Assembly: GCA_028564705.1 (NCBI GenBank)
Contig: JAPXFQ010002142.1
Location: forward strand, 62,001-126,000
DNA from: Apricaphanius iberus
Lineage: Eukaryota; Chordata; Actinopteri; Cyprinodontiformes; Aphaniidae
Length of the DNA stretch: 64,000 nt
Direction of reading: 5' to 3'
Under the pieces are notes generated by a model that saw nothing but the letters and a program-made list of their open reading frames with translations, was not told where the DNA came from and ran no database searches. Of the stretch, positions 24,324 through 32,784 are shown piece by piece. The position numbers and the translations under genes are program-made. Numbering within the stretch: position 1 is the first letter of the stretch; every line of letters starts with the position of its first letter.

Positions 24324-24620
24324 GTGGAATTCATGATTGATTCTGGAGCAACTCATTCCGTCTTGAAGCACACAGCTTTACATCCACCATCTAAACTCAG
24401 TGGGAACCATGTCTTCTCAATTTCAGCATCTGGTCAGATTGTGAAAGAACGATTCAGTTACCCCCTCCATTGTCAATTAGAAGATGGGCCAGTCTTTAAA
24501 CATGGATTCTTAATCTCTGAACAATGTCCTGTGAATTTGTTAGGCAGAGACCTGATGTGCAACTTTAACATTTCTCTTTTCTCGTCACCCCAAGGCATCG
24601 AAGTTGTTCCCGCCCAGGAG
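24324..24620 (+). pseudogene. ERV C aspartic protease (retropepsin)
   Basis: Retroviral protease cleaves Gag-Pol. The catalytic motif is intact in one open frame: FMIDSGATHSVL carries the DSG triad (D near residue 5), and about 75 residues later VNLLGRDLM gives the conserved LLGRD helix. The frame stays open to 24818, past the domain. Start codon assignment is arbitrary because protease is normally part of a polyprotein. The upstream and downstream genes are broken. Confidence 0.8.
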
Positions 24621-25189
24621 ACACCAATCCTGACAGCAGTGAAACGCACGCCTCCTGATCTCACACTTGAATACCAGTGGAAGTTGGTAACAGGTAGCAC
24701 AACCAAAACTCTCCTCCAGGGTGCGCAGAACCTGATAAGTCCGGCTTCTGTTTTTAATGCCAGAGGAGGAACTACATTGCAAATCACACGTTTTTGCCGG
24801 ACCAGACATAGAATATGAGCAGGCATGGTCTCACACCTGAACAAAAACCGCTCTACCGATTCCAAAAATGTGTTCCATACATTTCTCTCTGAGGGTGAAG
24901 AGTGGGAAATGGTGTCAAACCTCGTTCATCGCACTCAGTCAGCTTCTGATTTGGAGCGAACTGAGAATGACCGTTCCATCCTCTACTCCGGATCTGCTCA
25001 ACTTTACAAGCGTTCGCTGATTTCCACCGTGCATGTCACAAGGGTGATTAATTTAACTGAGGACCCTATGGAGGTGCTTTCTCATGTTTTTCTACATGAT
25101 TAAGCTGAGACCGACAGCTCAGAAATGCCTCCTTTGTTCAAAGAGATTCCGACTGATTTGTGGGCAAAAAATTCACATGATGAGGGATT

Positions 25190-26900
25190 AATTAAGGGTT
25201 GTACCCCTGTTAAAATCACACCAAAATCGTCTTCGACCGGTTAAGCACCAGTACCCATTGAAACCAGAAGCCGTGCGTGGGATCAAACCAGTATTTGAAT
25301 CTCTGCTAAAAGCTGGGATCATTGTCGAATGCAACGATTCCCCTGTTCGCAGTCCGATTTTTCCAGTGAAAAAGATCAGAGACAAAGGGGAAGAGTGGCG
25401 TTTTGTGCAGGATTTGAAGCGTGTTAATGCTGCTGTGACGCTTAGGGCATCTGTTTTTCCAAATCCATGCACCATTTTGTCTCAGGTTCCCCCTTCAGTC
25501 ACTTATTTTTCAGTTGTTGATTTGAGTAATGCATTCTTCAGTGTACCAGTAGACAAAGAGAGCCAGTTTTGGTTCGCTTTTGAGTTTGAGGGAAAATTGT
25601 ATTCTTTAAGCAGACTTCCACAAGGCTATGTGGAATCACCCACCAGTTTTAACATGGCGTTGAAAGAGAGCTTGGATGGGTTGGAGCTGTCTCCTGGCTC
25701 CACCTTAATCAGGTACGTTGACGAACTTCTGGTTGGTTTTCCGTCAAAGGAACAGTGTGAGGAGGACACTGTTAAGTTGTTGAAGATTTGCATGCTTGTG
25801 GACACAAAGCTAGCTTTTCTAAGCTGTGGTTTGCAAACCCAGAGGTTAGTTTCCTTGGGCATGTCATCTCCAAAGGGACAAGGTCCCTCTCTTCAAAGAG
25901 AGTTGCTGCAATACAACAGATCCCGAGACCAGTCACTAAGAAACAGATGATGTCTTTCTTCGGTTTGATGTCGTATTGTCGGAATTTCATAATCGACTAA
26001 GCGATTTTGTAGAAGCCACTTTCTGAGTTGATTCGTGGCAGACACATGATGGCTTCTGACGCCATCCAGTGGACTCCTGAGGCATTGCAATCATTTGAGG
26101 AGCTGAAAAAAGCTCTGCAGTGCCCTCCAGTTCTGGCTTTGCTAGATGCAGAAAAAACATTTTTCAGATGGTTGATGAGAAGAACAGATGCATGATGTAT
26201 GTTCTCCTTCAAGAGCATTGTGGTTTGAAACGACCTGTTGCTTATTACTCTGCTAAACTTGATCCAGTTGCAGCCGGCCTTCCTGGCCGCCTGAGAGCTG
26301 TAGCAGCAACAGAAAAAGAAGTTTTGGCTTCGAGAGACATTGTGATGTATTGCCCACTAACTGTGTTTGTACCCGCAATGTTGCCATAATTTTGTTGGAG
26401 CAGAGGACTTCACACTTTTCAGCGGCTATATGGCTCAGGTACACTTCTGTTTTGCTGGATTTGCCTAACTTGTTAAGAGGTGCAATGTTCTTAATCCTGC
26501 CATATTGCTGCCCACTGAGGACGACGGGATACCCCATGACTGCCAAAGGGAACTAGAGGTACTGTGTACACCCCCGATTTGACTGATACGCCCTTGCAGA
26601 ATCCAGACATGGTTTTATATGTGGATGGATCATCTTTCAGAGACGCATGGGGGAAAAATAGAGTGGGCTATTCTGTTTGCTCTGATCATTGTACTTTGTC
26701 TGCAGGAAGCCTTCCGTCTCATTTCTCTGCGCAGACCGCAGAACTGGACTGGACACATGGCGTCCAGGGATACTGTTTCTCTTGGGAACGCCAGAGCGGA
26801 TGCTGACACGAAAGCTGCCGCGGTTCAGCCAATGACGACTACCTGTGCTGCTATTGAGCAGGCAGAGTAGCCACTTGACGTGTCTGATCTAACAGCTATG
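25190..26900 (+). pseudogene. ERV C reverse transcriptase and RNase H, broken
   Basis: The reverse transcriptase is at 25258-25950: SPIFPVKKI, WRFVQDLKRVN, then motif A in YFSVVDLSNAFFSVPV, LPQGYVESPTSFN, and the catalytic box, which reads YVDELL instead of YVDDLL, so the second catalytic Asp is a Glu. A frameshift follows near 25800. RNase H begins near 26600 with VLYVDGSSFRDAWG (first catalytic Asp present) and breaks after about 60 residues. The style (LPQG..ESPT, DTPLQNPD) is that of class I/epsilon-like vertebrate ERVs. Neither enzyme can be active. Confidence 0.85.
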
Positions 26901-26949
26901 CAGAGTTTTGCCACTTCTTCTGAGACAAAGGCAGGTTGTATCAAAGATG

Positions 26950-27112
26950 AAGTTGTGTAGCTTTCCGTAGAAAATAAGTCACGTCTGCCTAAACATTTTA
27001 TCCAAGTTTTTGCAAAACTCAGTCATGGTTTGGATCATTGTTCCAAAACTGGAATGTTTGATCTTGTTGCTACACCTTGGTTCACAAAAGGTTTCATGAA
27101 GCAAAAAAACTG
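26950..27112 (+). pseudogene. ERV C integrase N-terminal remnant
   Basis: The translation around 26985-27100 reads HFIQVFAKLSHGLDHCSKTG and ATPWFTKGF, matching the SHG-DH-SKGG-type linker and zinc-binding start of ERV integrase. The conserved His is present. The match stops within 20 bp of 27112, where the sequence changes character; I take this as the left edge of the Polinton insertion or of a deletion associated with it. No DDE core of this integrase is seen elsewhere in the window. Confidence 0.55.
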
Positions 27113-27114
27113 AG

Positions 27115-29040
27115 AGAAGTAGACTCTGAAACAAACACTTGACTTTTATAGCTTTATTATTCATCTAATCATCACACGTAACAAAATGGACAAGATGACA
27201 CATTCTTCAAAGCTCTGGGGATACAGAGCAAAAAAGACTGAAACATTTATATTGTTTGTGTTTTATTTCCTGTTAGGGGGCGTCGTTTGACTCTGCAGCA
27301 GGGAGGAGAGGTCACCTTTTTCTTTACATTTTTCTTCAATTTATCAGTTTTTTTCTTCATTCATTATTTCATCTCATTTATTCAAATCAAGTTCCTTTGC
27401 AGTGATTTATTATTTATTTTATTATTTCATTGAGATACATTTTGATTAGTTTTCTTTTTTTTATTTCATTATTTGGGGATTCAGAATGAACAGGGGGGAT
27501 TAAAGATTTTTATAGATTTTTAGACTACAGATTTATAGATTTTGTATGATATCTGAAGAATAAATAATAATTATTGAAAGAGACCCCATATTGTGTCACT
27601 AAGGAATGTGACATTTGATTGATGGGGTCAAAGGTCAGCGCAGGGGGGCTAAAGTGGGGGAGGGGCAGGGGGACTTCCGGGGGAGGAAGGGGGGGTAAGG
27701 GTTCACCCACAGGGAAAAAACTTTATGTCAAACGCTCGTCAAACTGGTATGGAGGCGTGATTTTGGTAGGAAAGGAGGAGTCGGGGATTTTCTGCTTTTA
27801 AATAGAGAAAAAGAACCATCGGGACTCTTTTCTTTAGAAAAAGGGACAGAGCCAGTCGGACGGTGTTGTGATTCATCTGTGGTCGACCTAAAAAAGGTGT
27901 CAACCCATCTCTCTTTAATATAACATTTCTAAACTCTAAGTAACTTTAAACAAATTCCCTCCTTAGCGCATTTTATTTTTTAATCTTAACTTTAAGCAAA
28001 AGTTCATCGATGCATGAGCATGACAATTGTAAACAAATTCCCTCCTCATAGCGCATCTATTTTATTGTAAACAATAGACTCTAAATACATTTCCCGAATG
28101 CATGATAATTAAACTTTGATTAAACTCTAAACTTTAAGCAACTTTAAACACATCTCCCCAATGCATGATGATTAAATTATTAATACCTTTAAAAACAACT
28201 TTGAAAATAACTTTAAATGCATCCCTTTAGGGTTTTAAATACTAAAACAACTACTTTCTGTGTGTTATATATGGTGAAAAAAAAATTTCTATGTGGTTTA
28301 TTATGAAAAGCGCGCTTCCTCAGTGTGCGCATGATTCTCTACTTGACACTTAAATTAAAACATAGAATTAGACGTTCTCTAACCTCAAAATGGTTTGCTA
28401 CATACCTTCCAAGAAAAAAGAAGATAGAAAGAAAGAAATGGTTAAACAGAGTGAATAGCGACAACAAATCCTACTGTTTAAAAAAATATGGTTTCAGGAA
28501 CAATTTGTGGTTTAAAAAGAAATGGTTAAACAGAGTGAATAGCGAGGAGAACAGATCCTGCTGTTTTCCACCTCAGAGAAGAGAGTGATTTTGCTCCAGC
28601 AAGAAAGTTTCTTGGTAAAGAAAAAACATGATGCTTGGCCTCTGGGGTCCCCCCTTATGACCTCCCCAACAAATGGCTGTTTTGACAAACCCTTTTCATA
28701 ATGGATCATTTAACCCAGAGCAGGTATTGGATGATCTATGTTTATATAAATAACCACCGATGGCTGGCCCCCGGATTGTGCCATTATCAGCAGCCGCTGG
28801 TCAAAGGGTTCTACAGCAGATGATTCTCGTATGAACGCTGTAAAGGGATGAATGACGGCCCACATCATTAATGGCTGTCAGTCAAAGGGTTATGTGAAAT
28901 TCTATATATGTTTTCTCAGACGTATGTTCAACATATCGATACCACCATCTGTAGCTGCCACTCAAAAAGGGTTATGTGAAATTCTATACAGATGTTTGTA
29001 GGATGATCTGTTGGGTACATGTTCACAACCAGCCCGCGCT
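27115..29040. repeat. Left non-coding flank of the Polinton with degenerate repeats
   Basis: No gene. Several short repeat types follow one another: AAACAAATTCCCTCCT twice (near 27946 and 28035) with nearby ATGCATGA motifs at 28012, 28099 and 28163; a direct repeat of AAGAAATGGTTAAACAGAGT at 28433 and 28518, unit about 85 bp; and GGTTATGTGAAATTCTATA at 28888 and 28971, each preceded by a version of CTGTCAGTCAAAGGG. These may be remnants of long terminal or subterminal repeats. Confidence 0.55.
27643..27695 (+). other. Dense G-run tract (possible G-quadruplex)
   Basis: Six runs of four to seven G occur in 53 bases: G6 at 27643, G5 at 27656, G4 at 27662, G5 at 27668, G5 at 27679 and G7 at 27689. 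Spacing is mostly short, compatible with quadruplex folding of the plus strand. It stands alone in otherwise AT-rich DNA. Confidence 0.7.
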
Positions 29041-29050
29041 TTCTCAATTT

Positions 29051-29056
29051 TATAAA
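29051..29056 (+). promoter_or_regulatory. TATA box of the candidate spliced gene
   Basis: TTTTATAAACCC gives a good TATA box. About 30 bp downstream would be the transcription start, near CATACAACATAACTGACC. A possible first donor (CATTCCGGTAAAAA) at about 29125 and an acceptor or donor pair at 29221-29252 could form short 5' leader exons before the first coding exon at 29304. Confidence 0.45.
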
Positions 29057-29303
29057 CCCAGTTTGTTTAACGGTGTTCATACAACATAACTGACCAGAGC
29101 AGAGCAAAGATGATCGTACATTCCGGTAAAAAAATAAAACAAAATTAACGAATTAGTTACTCGCACAGTTTTAAATCATCTTTAAAAAACACAAGTGTGT
29201 TCTTTTATTTAGCGCAAGCCCAGGTACATCGGAGTCAAGAAAACGATGCTGGTGAGTGCCATTTTTTTTCTACAATTTAAAATCACCGATTTAACTTTTT
29301 AAA

Positions 29304-29547
29304 ATGTCTCCAGACCTAGATGATGAATTTGCGCAAGCGCTGGACATTGGTAAAATATGTATTTCTATTTATGCATAATATGTTATTTTTTACACAGGGA
29401 GGAACAATTTTCTATCTGTTTTTTCTTTTAAGACTGGAGTGATCTTATCAATACGCAAGATATTACATCGACAATACAGGGATTGTCCGTCACGACACCC
29501 TTTATACCTGAAAGCCGGCCAGGTAATAGTGTTGATTTGTTATTTAT

Positions 29548-29616
<69 letters not shown>

Positions 29617-29723
29617 CTAATGCTAATTGCCTGTCTACATCATACATAAACTCGCCGATTGTGATTGAAGATGATGATGAAGCCATTAACGAACATGGTG
29701 AGTTTTAATATTTATTCATAATT

Positions 29724-29786
<63 letters not shown>

Positions 29787-32268
29787 TACCGTTCAAAAGT
29801 TTGGGGTCACATTGAAATGTCCTTATTTTTGAAGGAAAAGCACTGTACTTTTCAATGAAGATAACTTTAAACTAGTCTTAACTTTAAAGAAACACACGCT
29901 ATACATTGCTAATGTGGTAAATGACTATTCTAGCTGCAAATGTCTGGTTTTTGGTGCAATATCTACATAGGTGTATAGAGGCCCATTTCCAGCAACTATC
30001 ACTCCAGTGTTCTAATGGTACAATGTGTTTGCTCATTGGCTCAGAAGGCTAATTGATGATTAGAAAACCCTTGTGCAATCATGTTCACACATCTGAAAAC
30101 AGTTTAGCTCGGTACAGAAGCTACAAAACTGACCTTCCTTTGAGCAGATTGAGTTTCTGGAGCATCACATTTGTGGGGTCAATTAAACGCTCAAAATGGC
30201 CAGAAAAAGAGAACTTTCATCTGAAACTCGACAGTCTATTCTTGTTCTTAGAAATGAAGGCTATTCCATGCGAGAAATTGCTAAGAAATTGAAGATTTCC
30301 TACAACGGTGTGTACTACTCCCTTCAGAGGACAGCACAAACAGGCTCTAACCAGAGTAGAAAAAGAAGTGGGAGGCCGCGTTGCACAACTGAGCAAGAAG
30401 ATAAGTACATTAGAGTCTCTAGTTTGAGAAACAGACGCCTCACAGGTCCCCAACTGGCATCTTCATTAAATAGTACCCGCAAAACACCAGTGTCAACATC
30501 TACAGTGAAGAGGCGGCTGCGGGATTCTGGGCTTCAGGGCAGAGTGGCAAAGAAAAAGCCATATCTGAGACTGGCCAATAAAAGAAAAAGATTAAGATGG
30601 GCAAAAGAACACAGACATTGGACAGAGGAAGACTGGAAAAAAGTGCTGTGGACGGATGAATCCAAGTTTGAGGTGTTTGGATCACAAAGAAGAACGTTTG
30701 TGAGACGCAGAACAACTGAAAAGATGCTGGAAGAATGCCTGACGCCATCTGTTAAGCATGGTGGAGGTAATGTGATGGTCTGGGGTTGCTTTGGTGCTGG
30801 TAAGGTGGGAGATTTGTACAGGGTAAAAGGGATTCTGAATAAGGAAGGCTATCACTCCATTTTGCAACGCCATGCCATACCCAGTGGACAGCGCTTGATT
30901 GGAGCCAATTTCATCCTACAACAGGACAATGACCCAAAACACACCTCGAAATTGTGCAAGAACTATTTAGAGAAGAAGCAGGCAGCTGGTATTCTATCGG
31001 TAATGGAGTGGCCAGCGCAGTCACCAGATTTGAACCCGTTGAGCTGTTGTGGGAGCAGCTTGACTGTATGGTACGCAAGAAGTGCCCATCCAACCAATCC
31101 AAATTGTGGGAGCTGCTTCTAGAAGCGTGGGGTGCAATTTCTCCAGATTACCTCAACAAATTAACAGCTAGAATGCCAAAGGTCTGCAATGCTGTAATTG
31201 CTGCAAATGGAGGATTCTTTGATGAAAGCAAAGTTTGATGTAAAAACAATCTTATTTCAAATAAAAATCATTATTTCTAACCTTGTCAATGTCTTGACTC
31301 TATTTTTTATTCATTTCACAACGTATGGTGGTGAATAAGTGTGACTTTTCATGGAAAACACAAAATTGTTTGGGTGACCCCAAACTTTTGAACGGTAGTG
31401 TGTATATATATATATATTAATCTCTGTGTTTTTATATGTCATACAAAAAAAAGACCCTTTAAGTAAAGAAGAAGAACCGGTGGGGAGACAAAGTCTGTGT
31501 TAAATACACATTAAATACAGGCTACACAGTTAATTAATTTAATCTCTCCGCATTATTAATGTGTTGTTTTTGTTCTGCTATAACAGCTATCGTTAATGAC
31601 CCACACGGAATTACGAGGCAACAAGCAGGTACTACCTATTTGTTTTATTCTTAAAAAAAAAAAAAAAAGTAATAACAGTGTTAAATGCGTAATATCATGC
31701 AGAATCGCCGGTAAGAGACGGTGAGGACGAACCAAACGCAGGACAGCCTGGTTAATGTTAATACAGAAATAACATTGTCTAATTAATTTAATGAATGTCC
31801 GTCTTATTTTTATTTATTTTAATCATAACAAAATCATTTAACGCCTAATCTTTTTTTCATATCATGCAGAATCGCCGGTAAGTGACGGTGAGGAAGAACC
31901 AAACGCAGGAGAGTCTGGTTAGTGTTAATACAGAAATAACATTGTCTAATTAATTTACTGAATGTCTGTGTTATTAATGTTTTATTTCTTAATCGACAGC
32001 CATGGTGAACGAGCCGCCGAGAACAACAGCCGGTCTTCCACGTAGAGGTACAGCTAGTTTTTTAAAATATCATGACGGTGTCTGTGTTTATACAGATTCA
32101 CTCATTTTAATTTTATTATTATTATTAGGAAGGCGAGGGTGGAGAACGAGCAACCGTAGCAGAAGGAGGAGAAGAGACATCTTATGGTTTCAGAATGTTT
32201 TGGAAAGAGCGTTTGTCAGCATGAACCAGATGACAGCGATGTGTCTAAGAATAATGGACCATTTATAA
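29304..32268 (+). CDS. Candidate spliced gene of symmetrical phase-1 mini-exons
   Basis: Not recognised. Coding exons inferred from splice sites: 29304-29349 (ATG start, MSPDLDDEFAQALDI), 29433-29522, 29650-29697, 31587-31628, 31703-31750, 31870-31917, 32000-32047 and 32129-32268 (stop TAA). Every junction is phase 1, so exons can be skipped or duplicated without shifting frame. Four are exactly 48 bp; those at 31703 and 31870 are tandem copies (SPVRDGEDEPNAG and SPVSDGEEEPNAG), and the one at 29650 is a diverged relative. The product is acidic with a basic C-terminal run (SRRRRR) followed by a helix-like stretch (LERAFVSMNQMTAMCLRIM), suggesting a nuclear protein. The 29650 exon has lost its acceptor AG. 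A Tc1 element sits in the third intron. It lies inside the Polinton, upstream of the polymerase on the same strand, and could be an accessory gene or a captured host gene. Confidence 0.5.
29552..29614. repeat. (AT)n microsatellite
   Basis: About 30 AT dinucleotides in an intron of the candidate spliced gene. The open frame through it encodes only alternating Ile and Tyr and is not a real gene. Confidence 0.95.
29727..29783. repeat. (AT)n microsatellite at the Tc1 insertion site
   Basis: An AT run directly abutting the left inverted repeat of the Tc1 element; a shorter AT run (31405-31416) continues on the right side. Tc1 elements target TA, so the run was probably one microsatellite before insertion. 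Confidence 0.9.
29784..31400 (+). mobile_element. Tc1/mariner transposon, 1.6 kb
   Basis: Perfect 27-bp terminal inverted repeats, beginning CACTACCGTTCAAAAG at 29784-29810 and ending CTTTTGAACGGTAGTG at 31374-31400, bracket a nearly intact transposase gene. The insertion lies in an AT microsatellite; TA precedes the left end, while the right flank reads TG, so the expected TA duplication is imperfect. Full length, identical ends and one visible lesion make this the youngest-looking large element in the window. Confidence 0.95.
30196..31238 (+). pseudogene. Tc1-like transposase (DD38E type) with one frameshift
   Basis: Cut-and-paste transposase. The N-terminal paired-type helix-turn-helix region (residues about 1-110: MARKRELSSETRQSILVL, SMREIAKKL) includes a GRPR AT-hook-like motif near residue 58. 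The catalytic domain has WTDESKFEVFG (first Asp), LQQDNDPKHTSK (second Asp) and ELLWEQLD (catalytic Glu). I count 38 residues between the second Asp and the Glu, in place of the 34 of classical Tc1, as in the group described as Intruder. A one-base deletion near 31040, between DLNP and ELLW, shifts the frame: the first frame ends at 31122, and the true C-terminus (NGGFFDESKV) continues in another frame to 31238. Confidence 0.93.
31703..31917 (+). repeat. Tandem duplication of a 48-bp exon with its intron
   Basis: Two copies, 167 bp apart, of a block containing the acceptor (ATATCATGCAG), the 48-bp exon, the donor (CTGGTTAATG or CTGGTTAGTG) and following intron sequence (TACAGAAATAACATTGTCTA). 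The exons differ at a handful of positions and keep the same length and phase, so the duplication occurred at the genomic level and was compatible with splicing. Confidence 0.85.
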
Positions 32269-32784
32269 GTAAATATGTTTTCTTTTAAATAAAAAAAAGA
32301 CGTTGTTGGTCGGACACAGCTTTAAAGTAATAATTAATGAGGATTTTTAATCTGATTAAATGTTTTATGCTTGCTGAAAGTTGCTAAAGGCCTAAGAGGA
32401 AGTAGTATCTGATATGAGATGTGCTGTACCATATATGGAGTTGTTTTTCAGAGCAGAAGCTGCAGGATCAGGCACCATCAGGCACCACCAGGTACCTGTT
32501 ATCTCGAAAGATGTAACTGAAATGTGTGTGTGGGGAAATAAATCAGCAAATGTATTGGTGTGTATGTACTGTGAGCCACCATGTTGAATGAATAAAACGA
32601 GCCTGTCTGCAGAAGAGCTTCAGAACGCTTTGGACTCAGCCTGCTGGGGACAGGTCTTCTCCACGCTCTGCAGAGGTGAAACTAAATTAAGTCTCAGCCA
32701 GGTTTTTCTCTACTGAAGATTTGAAACTCCAACGAACTCCTGAACGCGGGGGTGGTTGATTGACCACGACATAATAAAAACGAG
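32269..32784 (+). other. Spacer with exon-like fragments before the polymerase
   Basis: Contains two further stretches bounded by splice-like signals: TTTTTCAG at 32444-32451 to ACCAG|GTACC at about 32492, and CTGCAG before 32613 to GCAGAG|GTGAAA at about 32674. They follow the stop codon of the preceding candidate gene, so they would be alternative exons, leader exons of the polymerase transcript, or chance. Confidence 0.3.

Noticed and set aside
27115..27200. Polinton terminal inverted repeat matching 39795-39850
   Set aside because: Both contain GCTTTATT-type words, but in direct rather than inverted orientation; these are poly(A) signals of minus-strand transcripts, not termini.
29439..29708. 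89-codon frame with a long Ile-Tyr repeat
   Set aside because: It reads through an (AT)n microsatellite inside an intron. Only the flanking splice-defined exon parts are plausible.
30217..31102. Several antisense frames within the Tc1 element
   Set aside because: Shadows of the conserved transposase coding strand.
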